64,000 bases of DNA, taken from Rhynchopus sp. YZ270_cl-10. Taxonomy: Eukaryota > Euglenozoa > Diplonemea > Diplonemida > Diplonemidae. The translations under genes and the position numbers were made by a program. Positions within the stretch are counted from its first letter, which is position 1; each line of letters begins with the position of its first letter. Under the pieces are notes generated by a model. The model worked only from the letters and a program-made list of their open reading frames with translations. It was not told where the DNA came from and did no database searches. The stretch covers positions 310,001 through 374,000 of the forward strand of contig OZ037919.1 in assembly GCA_964035575.1 (NCBI GenBank), in the 5' to 3' direction. Positions 1 to 11,474 of this stretch are shown piece after piece.

Positions 1-16
1 TTCCAGGAATGAGCAG

Positions 17-3000
17 ATGAGTGACTATTTCGTTTCCCTCCAAAGTGGAGGCGGAGCTGCATCTGCATCAGACCCTTCTCAACCAACTGAGCTGTCTCGA
101 GGAGATTTGGTGACATTAGTTGCTTTAAAGGATGCAGAAATATCGGATCTCCAACTTCGTTTAGATGAGTCAAAGAAAGAGACAGGAAGGACTGCCAAGG
201 AGACAACCAAGCGTGGGGTAGTGGTGAACGAGAAGGTGCCAAGGAAGAAGGGGTTTGCAAGCAGTTCTATGCCAACAAAACAGATGCAGGCAAAGCTGGC
301 GCAGAAGACGGCGTATGCGGAGGCTGCAGTAGCGTATTCACGGTGTGTCGAAAAACGATTAAACCATATCGTCGCGCAACGGTATCCAGAACGCCTTCAG
401 GCGCTCGAATCTGCGTTGAACGAAGTGAAAAATGATGGTAGCGCAAACGATAACGCAACACCTCCTGGAAGTTCTCCAACAACTGACCCGAAAATCCGCG
501 CTGCAAAAGCAGAATATGAAAAAATCGAGTTGCTTCGGAAATTAGACGAAGCCGCACAAACTAAGGTTTCATTGGAAAGACAAGTGGAGCATATTCGCCG
601 TCAAGGCGCTAAGGTGGCTGCAGACATTATTGAAAAGGCGAAGGAAAAGGCGGAAGAGTTATCCGCTGATGCAAGCTCAGCGAGACTGCATTTGGCAGAG
701 GCTGTGCGTACTGTAGAAGCTTTGCAAGCAGAGCTGGAACGGCAAAGAACCGAATCTGCTAGCAGAGAGGCAGAGCAGGCACGCCTTGCAATGGCCACGG
801 AGAGCGAACTCCGCAGTGTCTTTGAAACAAACGTTGCGGAAATTGAAGAGCGTGCGCAACACCACGAACGGCGCCTTAACAAAGCCCAGGCACAGCTCCT
901 CCAGGACCTTCAAGCTAAAGAAGGGGAGCTTCACTTTCTTCTTAAGGAAGGAGAATCGCGTGATGGAGGAGCCAGGGCAAATGCACTGTACGCAGCCTTG
1001 ACAGAGGAGCTGCGGGTAGAGAGGGAGCGGACCGAGCATGTGGCCGCGCAGTTCCGCATTGCGACGATGCAGATCGAGACGTTGTGTGTCGAGGCTGCGC
1101 GGACTCCAGAGTATTTTGCAGGGGAAGGTGCACAGCCGCTGATGCTTCAACAGATAGGCAACTTAGAAGGCCGTGTCATCGCCCGCGATGCGGTGATCAA
1201 GGAGTTACGCGAAGAGCTGCAACGTTATGAACCAGTAGCAGGTGGTGTCTGTGGCGCCTGTCGAAGTGCGTCGGGGTCGCCAGGGGGAGGAGGAGAGCAA
1301 CGTAGTGCGAACAGCATGCCACCGTACACAGCGCTGCGCAAGCTGCAGGAGCAGGAGGCCACGATGCAGTCTATTACAGAGTTGAATAGGATTCTGCAGA
1401 ATAAGGTATTCAGGGGGGTTCCCTAAGGAAGGAATATGGTGGGAGGGGGGGTTGTGACTGCAGGGTTTTTTCTAGGGGGGGACGGGGGGGGACGGCGTCC
1501 CCCCCCCAGATTTTGGGGGGAAACGCGTCCCCCCCCGGGGGGGGACGCATTTTGACTTGGGAAAAAAAGGATATGGGGGGGTGGTTGGGGTCACCCTCAC
1601 AGACCCCCCATTTGGGACACCACGTACGTAACCCGCACCAGAAAAAAAAGGGAGGCAGGGAGTCGAGCGCGCGCGAAGCGCGTCTTATCCCCTTCCTGGC
1701 ATCATTGTGAAGAGGATATAGCGAGGTGAAGTTTCAGACCGTGCCCCCAATTCACTCAATTTTTGCACCATTTGACGGACCGAACAAAGAGTGAGAATAA
1801 GGGATCGGCAAAAATCAAAAAAGTAGCGTACCGTGCGCCTGCGGCGCAACTCAAAGCTTATGAGCGGAATCCCACAGCCCTCTACCATAGTTTGGCTGTA
1901 CAAATGTTCAATTTTAGGTCACAATTTTTTGAAATGTTGCGTACCGTGGCTTCGCCAGAAAGTTCTGATATCATGACCGCCGTTTCTTCTTGTACTGAGG
2001 GAAGGTTCCGCGGAACATGAGAAAAAGGGTTGGTTCTTGATGTTACCATCCCACGTTATCACGTATTTACGTGAAATGAACGGGCTTTTTTGCGCGGAGC
2101 GCGAAAAATTTTAACCCCTTTTTGGACATATCTTCACGGTTTTGGAAAAATTTTCCATGAAGATAAGCGGAAACCCTGCTTGCACCTGCAAAAAAAAATT
2201 TTTTTTGGGTGGGCTTTTTGCGTCCCCCCCCAGATCTGAAAAAAAAAATCCTAGAAAAAACCCTGGACTGTGATAAAAGAAAGCGTGGAATATTCTTGAA
2301 GGTTTTGGGTTGAGAATAATAGAATGAAAATGTAAGGTGTCTGTTTTATTGTGGATCCCTGTTCCTGTACTTTCGAGTCATTGCATGGATAATAGTAGTA
2401 TGTTATGATACTGTTGTGCTGTTTTCTTGTTAGTACCTCGCTCGTCGTCTCACCCAATATATCATAGGTGTCCAAGCAAAGCGGCGAAAAGGCGATCCTC
2501 GAACGCAAGCTCTCGGACATGACAGAGCAGCTGCAGAGCAAAGACCGTCAGTGCAGTGTCGCTGTGATGAAGGTATGGGGGATGGGTCTGATTCTTTTCT
2601 CTGGGGGTTCGATAACCCGCGGAGAAGCACCTGCATCCCCGCCGATGAACCGTGAGACGTTTACACCTTCAACCTCTCTCTTTCTTGATGCAAACCACAC
2701 AATGGATGTAAAGACTGCACTAGTTGGGATGCACCCTGCCTGGTACACCGTAACTCTTCTTTACCCACCACCCCACCACTCCACCACCAAACAGGTCAAA
2801 AACGAAATCCGTGAGGAAAAGCAACGCGCCGTCGACGCTCGCGCCAAGCTTGAGGCCCGCTCCAAAGCACTCGAGACCGGCCTTCTCCTGAAGCACCTTG
2901 TCGAGGACGTCACCTCTGCCGACGCTGAGGGGTGGCACGACATGCAGCACCACCACCAGCCCTCCCCGAGCCCTTCCTTGCAGGGCGAGAGCACGAAGTG

Positions 3001-4285
3001 GGCGACAACAGTTCTGCCACGTGGCGGGTCTTCACGACGCGCATCCACCTCTGCAGCCACACAGAACACCGATCAATACGACGAACTCATGGACGAACAC
3101 CTCCGCTGCAAAACACAACTCACCAAAGCTCAAGAACAGCTAGAACGGGCTGCAATCTCCAACACCAGACACGCAAGACAGCTGAAGCTCTCACAACGCG
3201 ACGCCGATTCTGCGAAAGCCGCATCCGAAGAACAGAGCAACACACTTCACGGAAGCCAAGAAGAAGTCTCCCGCCTCAAAATCCGCCTCGCAGAAGCAAA
3301 ACGCGCCGTAGAAGAAGGCGTGGCGACACGCGAGGCCCTGACGGTAGAGCTGCGGTGCTGCAGACAACGTCTTGATGAGGACAACATCGCAGAGCTGGAC
3401 AGAAAGCTTCTCCGCAGCACCGACCAATTTGAGGAATTAAACCGTCATTTCGAAGCAGAAAGACAGCGCGCAGACCAGCTGCAGAAGGCGTATCTCTCCT
3501 TGGAGACGGAACACAAATCTTTAATAGAAATGCGGGACCACGAGAAGCTCGAAGCTGCCGCAAACCAAGAGGAAATCACCTCCCTCCGCCAGGACCTTGC
3601 CACCCAACAAGCTGTCTACGAGAGACGCCACCAAGAAAGCATCCGCGACGCCATAGAAAAAGCGATGCGCGAAATGGGTGTAGGGCTGCCTCGTGGCACC
3701 TCTGCGTCACGATCCCCACCTCTCGACACCACACCACGACCGGCATCTATACCCGACGACGCCCTGTCCACACAGGACCACCCACACCCCCACGACACCG
3801 CATCGCCAGAGCTCGACAAAATCGCGACAATCCGCTCTTCATTAAAACAAAACCCTGCCCTCAATGACTCCCGCATCGACCGTTGCGTTTCACGACTTTA
3901 CAGTGCATTTCAACCAGAAGACATTGAAGAGGAGGAGCCACCCTCCATGCCAACTCCTTTGATAGCACCGCCAAGAGCGCCGTCGAATGCAGGGAGGAAA
4001 CGGCAGGCAGGTGGAGCGGGTGGAGGAGGTGGAGGGACCTCAGCAACAGCCTCCGCTGCTTCGTCCTACGCAATGCGGTATAATAAGAGCAAGAGGAAGG
4101 ACGGAGGGGGAAGTGCTCACCCGGCGCAGTCTCCTCCGCAAGGGGGTGGAGGAGGTGGTGGTGGTGGCAGACCAAAGGGAGAGCCGAGGCAGTTCACTGC
4201 AGCGCCGTTGGATAGTCGACCAGAGGATACAGGAAGGGCGGAGGGAGGAGGGACGTCGCCAAGAATGCAGTCTGATGAGGTATGA
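17..4285 (+). CDS. large coiled-coil protein, three exons
   Basis: Exons 17..1405, 2468..2572 and 2795..4285 join in phase 0 to give about 994 residues. The first two thirds are Glu/Lys/Arg/Ala/Gln-rich with long heptad-like stretches (roughly residues 160-400 and 465-710), as in centrosomal, basal-body or tethering coiled-coil proteins. The last quarter is Pro/Gly/Ser-rich with poly-Gly runs and looks disordered. I do not recognise the family. The frame is open back to base 2, so the start may lie outside the window, but a TTCCAG acceptor-like site 10 bases before the Met supports position 17. The end is ambiguous: exon 3 closes with Asp-Glu then GTATGA, which reads either as Val-stop or as a donor like the others here; no further exon was found. 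Intron 1 holds a CAGGG-ended element (1461-2265) and intron 2 a family G repeat. Confidence 0.75.
1461..2265 (+). mobile_element. CAGGG-ended TIR element, copy 1 (intronic)
   Basis: An 805-bp element lies in intron 1 of the coiled-coil gene. Its ends are CAGGGTTTTTTCTAGG and the exact complement, flanked by the direct repeat GACTG. The interior shares GTACCGTGGCTTCGCC blocks and an inverted GCGCGGAGCGCG-type segment with the copies at 6863-7722 and 28706-29343. There is no transposase. CAGGG termini recall hAT elements, but the short TSD does not fit that family. Confidence 0.75.
2605..2695 (+). repeat. family G dispersed repeat
   Basis: A diverged copy in intron 2 of the coiled-coil gene: a TTCGATAACC block is followed by GAGACGTTTACACCTTCAACC and a pyrimidine run. 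It lies about 100 bases before the acceptor rather than next to it. Confidence 0.55.
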
Positions 4286-4325
4286 GGGGGTTTTTGTGAT
4301 CAAGGGTGACCAAGAAGTGTTCTTA

Positions 4326-4771
4326 CTGGGGGGGGGTCGAATAAAGCACGTACGTGTTTTATTAGGCGTCCCTACACTTCAGATCCTGAGGTTTAAAAAA
4401 AAAAAAAAGTTCGAAAAGGCGAATAAAGCACGTACGTGCTTTATTCGCCTTTTTGAACTTTTTGGAAAGTTTTTCCAGTCGCAATTTTTTTTTCGATTTT
4501 TTTTCGCCCAAGAGGTGATTTTGCTGCATTTCCGAGCCAATCCCAGCTTGTGGTGGGGCATATTCGGAAAAATGGACAAAATTTCAGCGACTTAAATTTT
4601 CACAAAATACGAACTACCTTGTCACAACACAGGAAAAGTTCAAAAAGTCGAATAAAGCACGTACGTGCTTTATTCGACGCAAAAAAAAGCAAAAATCCCA
4701 TTTTTCAAATGCGTGCTTTATTCGACGTACGTGCTTTATTCGAATTACCTCGTTTATTCGGCCCCCCCCAG
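4326..4771. mobile_element. TA-flanked MITE with repeated 28-base palindromes
   Basis: A 446-bp element begins CTGGGGGGGGGTCGAATAAA and ends with its near complement, between TA dinucleotides (4324-4325 and 4772-4773). Inside, the palindrome built from CGAATAAAGCACG plus its complement occurs three times (near 4338, 4420 and 4647), with more half copies near 4710-4760. TA duplication fits Tc1/mariner-type mobilisation. It carries no ORF of its own. Confidence 0.75.
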
Positions 4772-5059
4772 TAAAATATCCTATTATGTGGAGAAAAAAA
4801 AAGTCCAAAAATTGGCCCAAAAAAATCCAAAAAAAAGTTTTACCCGATACCTTTTTATAGACGGCGTTGAATCTAATTTTTATAATAACAATACATGCCA
4901 TAACCATACCACACATTCTACAGACTGCAGCGCTCTATGCAAAGCTAGGGTTGAGCCAACTGGCTCAGTTTGCGGCAACGTAATCAGTTTTTTTGTTTGT
5001 TTGTTTTGTGTTCTTCTTGTGTTCATCAACTTTGGGTTGGAAACAGCTGTGGGTAATTC

Positions 5060-5185
5060 CTATTGGTTTGGCTGTGTTTGTGATACATTCTCCTTTCATG
5101 ATACATCATGCAGATCACAATACAGCTGTATTGTGATGTGTATTGTGTATCGTGAATGGGTAGTGGGAATACAGCCAACCAGTAG
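5060..5185. mobile_element. palindromic MITE
   Basis: An imperfect 126-bp palindrome has ends CTATTGGTTTGGCTGT and ACAGCCAACCAGTAG and centre CACAATACAGCTGTATTGTG. No clear TSD was found. Confidence 0.6.
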
Positions 5186-6003
5186 TTCCTAAAGGAGGGG
5201 CTTTGCCCAGTATGTAGGTTTCTTTCTTTTATGAGGGGAAAAAAAGAGTATTGCCACTGTCCGCATGCCCCATTCTCTCCCCTAGAATTTGTTGTGAGTT
5301 TTTTCTCTTTTCTTTTTGGTTTTACTGCACCTTTCTTTTCCAGTGTCTTATGTGGACACCGATATATTAATCCTTCAATCGTTTTTTTTTTTTTTTTTTC
5401 TGTTTCACAAAGGTGAACACTGACTGAGCAAGACTTGGAAGGCCATCTTAACAACTTTTACTTAGATATAACATGCAGGAGACTTTCATTTTTCATTTTT
5501 TTTTTTTTCAACTTTTCCACCCTATATTCAAAGCACCCCCCTGTAAGCACGCAGCCAAAGCTGCGCAAACAATAGTGGACATATCCGCTACTGTGATACG
5601 TTTTGGGTTTGTATCAACTTCCCTCTTTTTAGATACTTTGCGAGTTGTGTGCATGCATCTTTCAGATTTTAACCTTTTCACTTTTTTAGAATTTTTTTCT
5701 TCTTCGCATTTTCCCTTCAAGCTACAGCATCGTGGCAAGCTGAGTTCTGCTTGGTGGTAAATAGTCATGTGGGTAGCATACAATGACTCCATTCAAGCAT
5801 GTCAATGAAGTGAGCTGGGCATGCAGAGGTACATAACCATTGCCCCTAATGCCAACCTCTCCATGGAAGCATGCCAACGGAAAGTGCTCTCCGGGGTTCG
5901 GTACCCCTGCGTGGAATCACCCAGCATCAGCATGTTTTTAGAATTTTATTAGGACAAATACTTTGTGGTGGGAAATGATTCAAACGTCTTGAGACTTTTT
6001 GAT

Positions 6004-6050
6004 AAGGTGACTAAGCAACGAGAGGCTTAGGGTCATCTTATAAACTTTTA
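6004..6050 (+). repeat. family H hairpin repeat
   Basis: The best consensus copy: AAGGTGACTAAGC, loop AACGAGAG, then GCTTAGGGTCATCTT, followed by ATAAACTTTT and poly-T. The arms pair over 13 bases with one G-T pair and a two-base bulge. Confidence 0.7.
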
Positions 6051-6140
6051 TTTTTTTTGTTCATTCCCCTCCCCTTCTGTTGTGCACTTACCTCATTTCT
6101 GTACGAACGGGGTTTTTATTACTTTCTCTTACTTTTTTTC

Positions 6141-6241
6141 ATCACGGTGCAGTCTGTCGTGCTTGGAGTGTGTAAATAACGGACTTACCCCCTGAGTCCG
6201 ACAAAAGGGTCCGACATTTCCAGGACAGACTGCACCGTGAT
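6141..6241. mobile_element. 101-bp palindromic MITE
   Basis: The ends are ATCACGGTGCAGTCTGTC and its exact complement, 18 bases each. An inner GGACTTAC/GAGTCC-type hairpin lies between them. No convincing TSD is visible. Confidence 0.65.
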
Positions 6242-6465
6242 ACAATAGCGTTGCGGGCAACGCATAAGAGATACAGTCGTAGATTAATGAGGACAAAAAA
6301 AAAATGGCAGAATATTTGTTTTTTTCAGGAAACGTTACAACAAAAAATGAAGATAGATTAGAGTATGTCAACAATAAAGGATATCCCCCTCATTTCCAAA
6401 GACTTTCCGTATCTCCCCCCCTTTGAAAAGAAGTTTGTTTAGATGTCAACCTCGAAATGGTTGTA

Positions 6466-6538
6466 GCACTGCATGGTTGAGGGACACCCGGTCATACACT
6501 GCTTTGTATTTCATGTCAAAACTTCCTTCCTCCTGCAG
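6466..6538 (+). repeat. family D repeat ending in a CAG acceptor
   Basis: Contains the family D tail TTTGTATTTCATGTCAAAAC, then CTTCCTTCCTCCTGCAG ending 31 bases before the deaminase start codon. It looks like a 3' splice site of either a 5'UTR intron or a trans-splice acceptor. Confidence 0.55.
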
Positions 6539-6569
6539 GCCCATACGTTACACAGAACCCTCCACAACA

Positions 6570-8702
6570 ATGCGTATTCTCATCCAGGACGACCCAGACC
6601 AGGTGGCTGTCGCAGCATCTGAGCATATCATTAAGGTATGAACCTCCCGCGACTTTGTTAATAGCGAGCAACTCCCCAGTGTATTCCACCAGGGAGCGTT
6701 AGTCTGTATCCCAGAGGCGTTATGCACTCTGAAGACCCCCTCAACTTTGTTTATTGTGAGCAACTCCCCAGTGTAATACAGCGCCAGTCTGTGTCCCAGA
6801 GGCGTTTTTTGCACTCTGAACTTCAGTTTTTTGGAAAAGACCCCTTTTTGGGTCCCAAATCCCAGGGCTTTCCGCAGGGGGGACCAGGGGGGACCGCTGG
6901 TCCCCCTGGGGGAAAAATGAAAAAATAAGGGGGGACCAGGGGGGACCAGCCTGCCCTTGAGGGTTCTGAGGCTTCCTATTTGGACTTTTCCAGATTTTTT
7001 ACATTTTTTCGTACCCTCCTGTCCCCGCACGTTCAAATACAGGCATAAAATACGGTTCCAGCTTCCCCTGCTCCTCTCAAAAATAAGGCAACAACGGGAG
7101 GCAACCGCGAACCCTGTGTTCGCGTGAGTTGCAGGCAAACGTCCAGCATCAGAGACATTTGAGGTTGTATACAAGAAGAAGGAGAAGACGTGTCAATCTC
7201 ATTCAATTATGAGGGTTGGAAGACGGAGGAGATCTAAAATGTTGCGTACCGTGGCTTCGCCAGAAAATTTTGTTTTCGGAAAATATGGAAGTAAAATTGA
7301 CGTTTCTGACGATAATTACCAACGACAGTGCCATTTTTATGTCATCATTTATTAGAAATGTTCCGTACCGTGGCTTCGCCTGGAACCTTTGGGTGCTATG
7401 ACCGCCGCTTCTTTTATAGACGTACTGAGGTTACTGATCAGAAGTCTGACACTCCCTGCGGCTTGTGGTTCACCCTCCCACCCTCGCACCTTCCACGATT
7501 TTGTGCATCAGAGGGGGGAAAGCGCGTCACCTCTCTGCACTGGCAGGGAGTCGCACGCACGAAGCGGCCGCTTTTACGGGGGAAAGCTCGGGGCCCAAAT
7601 CACCCCCCGTAGGGGTGATTGACGAGAGCCCTGACAACAAGGCGCGGAAAAAAAAATTTTTTCACCTTTTTTTGGCTGGTCCCCCTGGGAGGCCAAAACC
7701 CCAATTCCTGCGGAAAGCCCTGAAATCCGCTAAAAAAAATACACAAACTGAGGTTGTATCCCATGTCCTATTTTTGGACCCCATTTCCCGGGATGGGTTT
7801 CCCCCCCTCTTGTCTACCTTTTTCACTTTTCTCCCCTACAGCGCATTAACGACTTCAACCCTTCCCCAGAAAGGCCATTTGTGCTTGGTCTCCCCACTGG
7901 AGGGACACCAGTGAAGACGTATCAGAAGCTGATCCAGGCGCACCGTGCAGGGCGGGTGAGCTTCCAGCATGTTGTGACGTTCAACATGGATGAGTACGTG
8001 GGCATTGCGGAGGACCACCCGGAGAGCTACCATTCGTTTATGTACAGCAACTTCTTCTCTTTTGTTGATATCCTGCGGGAGAACATTAACATTCTGGACG
8101 GCAATGCGCCAGACCTTGCGGCAGAGTGCCAACGCTTTGAAGACAAGATCACGAAGTATGGGGGCATTGATCTGTTCATGGGCGGGCTTGGCAACGATGG
8201 GCACATTGCTTTCAACGAACCTGGTTCGGCACTTCGCTCGCGTACCCGCGTTAAGTCGCTTAACCGCGAAACGATTGAAGCAAACTCACGCTTCTTTGGC
8301 AACGACACCTCGCTGGTACCCACCATGGCGCTTACCATCGGTGTGGGCACCATCCTTGACTCTCGTGAGGTGCTCTTCGTGGTCACAGGGACCAACAAGG
8401 CTGTTGCGCTCTCGAACTGCATCGAAGGCTCGATCACCCACATGTGGACAGGGTCGGCCCTGCAGATGCACCCAAAAGCAACGATCATCTGCGATGAGCA
8501 TGCCACCATGGAGCTCCGTGTGCGCACGGTGCGCTACTTCCGTGATCTCATGCTGTCGGAGCAGGCGTTGGAGAAGAGGCAGGTATGCAAGAGAAGGGGG
8601 TTTCTTTTTCAGTTTTTAGGGGTTTTTTTAGAAAATGTGTAAAGTTATCTGTATTTGAGATAGCTTTCTTCAATCTTCTTTCTGCCATTTTTGTTGCAGT
8701 AA
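6570..8702 (+). CDS. nagB: glucosamine-6-phosphate deaminase
   Basis: Exons 6570..6635, 7842..8582 and 8700..8702 give 269 residues, the size of bacterial NagB (266) and near GNPDA1 (289). The enzyme converts glucosamine-6-phosphate to fructose-6-phosphate and ammonia in the cytosol, feeding amino sugars to glycolysis. The catalytic residues fall at the E. coli positions: Asp72 in FNMDEYVG, and Asp141, His143 and Glu148 in [13 protein letters not shown]. The substrate loop GLPTGGTP is at 38-45. Both introns are phase 0 with GTATG donors. In the spliced model the last exon contributes only the TAA stop: GTTGCAG at 8693-8699 is followed at once by TAA. If that intron is retained, translation would add 19 residues before a stop at 8640-8642. 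Intron 1 (1.2 kb) carries a CAGGG element and a tandem duplication. Confidence 0.95.
6655..6830 (+). repeat. tandem duplication of a family G-like block
   Basis: Two copies of about 80-85 bp lie in deaminase intron 1. Each contains GAGCAACTCCCCAGTGTA, a CAG-rich middle and TCCCAGAGGCGTT followed by GCACTCTGAA. Confidence 0.6.
6863..7722 (+). mobile_element. CAGGG-ended TIR element, copy 2 (intronic)
   Basis: An 860-bp element lies in deaminase intron 1. Its ends are CAGGGCTTTCCGCAGG and the exact complement, flanked by the direct repeat AAATCC. The interior has two GTACCGTGGCTTCGCC blocks (near 7245 and 7367) shared with copies 1 and 3. There is also an inner GGGGGGACCAGGGGGGACC repeat with its complement. 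Confidence 0.75.
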
Positions 8703-8718
8703 ATGAGAAAAAAGGGAA

Positions 8719-8988
8719 TGGTGTGGCTCAAAACCCCCTACACGACGGTGAAGTCAATGACATGACATGTGCATTTGACATGTGCTTACCATGTAACTTG
8801 TTTTTACATGTGCGGTAACGTATATTGGCCGTAAAAATGTCATGTGTTTCACATGTCATTTCACATGTCATTTTACATGTAAAATCACATGTCATGTCAT
8901 TGACTTCACCGTCGTGTAAGGTACACCACAAAAACAATCACAAAAGAAGTACAAAAATTACCCTTTATTTTTGGGATGAGCCACACCA
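8719..8988. mobile_element. TIR element with TGGTGTGGCTCA ends
   Basis: A 270-bp segment is bounded by TGGTGTGGCTCA and its exact complement. The ends resemble those of the element at 48009-48727. The flanks GGGAA and AAGAA are only a partial match, so the boundary is less sure. A second MITE sits inside. Confidence 0.5.
8741..8916. mobile_element. TA-flanked MITE nested in another element
   Basis: A 176-bp element has perfect 31-base TIRs starting CACGACGGTGAAGTCAATGA, flanked by TA on both sides. The inside is made of ACATGT-rich short inverted repeats. Perfect arms suggest recent activity. The type is Tc1/mariner-like by TSD. Confidence 0.8.
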
Positions 8989-10779
8989 AAGAATAGATTG
9001 ATATTATGCGAACTACACACCCACCTTACAGGCCAAGCTCTGAGGGGAAGAATGGTCAGCACAGCCCCAGAATTGCTTTTGTTTTTTGTCCCGAACTGCT
9101 TTTTCGTCTCTGTGAGGGAGTGTGTGGGGGATTTTTTCTTTTTTTGTGGTGGGGTGGAACAGTGCCACGCTTTCTTTATCTTTTTGAAATGCTATTGATG
9201 CTAGCCTCACGCTGTCTTTTTATGTCAACAACTTTATGTTAGTCAACAGTCCTACAAATATATAGTGACACCAAGATCCTTCAGGTGTCTTCACAAAAAA
9301 TATACAAACAAACACACAAGCACACACCAATGCGCTCAACACGAAACGTCCCCCCCCTCACACCTCCCCCCTTTTCCCCTCAATGTGCCTTAGCTGGGTT
9401 TCGTTGAGATGGAAGCAGGGGGGTTTAAAAGGTTTGTAATGCACGGTGACCAGCGTACTCGGGTAACGTCCTAAACGGCAACATGCTCGCGTATGTTATG
9501 CCATGCATTTTTGGATGCACTAAAGAGCCTGTTATTCATCATTTCAGCATGTCACCCGGGGCACATGGTCATCTGTTGTGTCAAGCCTTCCACCTATCCC
9601 CCCTACCCTACGAAAACTGCGTTGGGTTCTGTCACCGTTTTTTTCCCCCCTCCAAAACAAGCTCATGGTGTGTTGCTTAGTGCTTTGGCATTGGATGGCC
9701 TCGATATTGCTAAACTTTCTCTTTTCCCCCTAAAACGTATTTCGGTACTTTTTTTTTTCCCTTATCAATTCACTCGAGATTTGAAAGAATGTGCATGTGT
9801 GCCAAGGGTACATCCATGTAGATTTTCATATTTTTTTTTCCCCTCTCTTTTTTTTTGGCTTCCCTGCTTCTTTCTTCTGTGCACACTGAAGGCACTTTGC
9901 TGCCAATTTTTTAATTGGGCAAAGACAGACCTATAAGGTTACAGTAAGACACAGGTTGCCATTCTAAAGGGGGGATTTTTTTTCATTGCACGTTGCACGT
10001 CACCTTCAATGCACTTCTCAGTATAAAGACAAATGGCTACATCCTTTTTAGCATACTGCCGTAAGGCTTCTTGGGGCGAGCTAAGTGGGGGCGAGAGAGG
10101 GAAGTTTTTTTTTTGAGAATCTGAAACCGGTCAACGCAAAAAGGGGGGGACTTTGTTAGGTTGCTAAGCAGAGGCTTAGGTTCATCTTCTTCATTTTTTT
10201 CGCGTTTTTTTTTTTTCTTCGCGTTTATCGCACCGCAAAAAGTTTTGTGTTTTTCACTGATGGATGTGAGTGATGTTAGTGGAAAAACCAATACGCTAAA
10301 GCGGGCACGCACCATCCGTCGTTTTCCATTTTTGCTTGAAGGGGGGGTAGGCTTTGTTAAGCCCCCCCCTATCTATGTGCCTGTGTTTCCACATGTAAGT
10401 GTTTTAAGGGATACGTGACGTTCATCCTAGAGGGATGCGTCATGTATATGGGGTGTAGGGGTTCTTTCGTTGATAACCCAAACGGAGACCCGCCTGTCGT
10501 CCACAGAGGCGTATACTTTTTTTTCTCTCTCTTTTGTCTTTGCTTTTTCAGCTCTCATTTTTTTTGTTCTGGACGAGGGGTTGGGAGACGACGCTGGTGG
10601 AAAACTCCATCTTTCGATTGAAAAGAATATCTTAATCATTTCTGGAAGAGGGGTGGGGAGACCAACCAGTAAAAATGAGACTTTCACAGTGTTCTCTTCA
10701 CAAAAGATGTGTATGCTCGTAGAAAGGCATATTGATCGTTTCAACACATTTTTTTTTTTTTTTATTCCTACGAAGCTTG

Positions 10780-10870
10780 CTTTAAAGGAGAAATAGTATT
10801 TACCGGGGTACGGTCGCCAAATCATCCCTCAAAACAGGAGGATTTTGTGCAACGAAACAACTTACCGATC
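10780..10870 (+). repeat. two-copy dispersed repeat
   Basis: Shares TTAAAGGAGAAATAGT, ACGGTCGCC, TCATCCCTCAAA and CAACGAAA blocks with 48735-48815 inside the CFAP52 intron. The function is unknown. Confidence 0.5.
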
Positions 10871-11474
10871 CTACTATTTTCTTCTTTCTTCAATTTCTAT
10901 TGTCGCTTGGATCATAGCAGTTGGCCCTAAAGGGTCCTCTACGCGATGTGCTGTTGTTAGGTGCAGGGAATGCATGAAGCTTTACGGAAGGTTTTTCTCT
11001 GGTGGAAAAAAGAAAAAAGAAAATGACTGATTTATTGTGCATCGTTCCTGCTGATGCTCTGATTCCTTTCGTTCACTTCCCCCTTTTTTCACTTCCGTCT
11101 TTTTGCACCTCACTTCTCACACACATCCCAAAAAAAAAAATAAATACCGAAGAAAACCGTACTACCCTACTGTGAAAAGAAACGTAATAAAATGGCCCTC
11201 ATTTTAGACCCACCCCCGACTTTTCATTACCCAAGCATTTCTTTCTCCACTGGAGGAGGAGGGGGTTTTTTTGGGGTTACCAAACATTGGCGAATAGAAA
11301 TGGAAAACGATGGATGGTGCGTACCCCCGCCTAAGCGGCTTGGGTTTTTCTTAACACATCCCTCACACATATTATGCAGTGAAAAATTCACAAGCCTTTT
11401 TGCGGTGCGATAAACGGAAAAAGTGGTTTTTCTTTATTTCATTTGACCATATCCTGAAGTCGTTTTCTTAAAAA

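Larger units (their letters stand above)
4286..6569. other. intergenic, no gene seen
   Basis: This 2.3-kb stretch between the coiled-coil gene and the deaminase holds a TA-flanked MITE (4326-4771), two palindromic elements (5060-5185 and 6141-6241), a family G-like block near 5825-5935, a family H hairpin (6004-6050) and a family D copy (6466-6538). Short open frames here are poly-T or poly-A driven and lack protein-like composition. Confidence 0.7.
8703..11474. other. intergenic, no gene seen
   Basis: This 2.8-kb stretch holds nested TIR elements at 8719-8988, a weak family H copy near 10156-10195 and a repeat at 10780-10870 that recurs at 48735-48815. The rest is T-rich or A-rich low-complexity DNA. 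Confidence 0.65.

Noticed and set aside
4280-6560. A further exon of the first coiled-coil gene after the possible donor at 4280
   Set aside because: No acceptor followed by an in-frame heptad-like exon was found before the deaminase gene.
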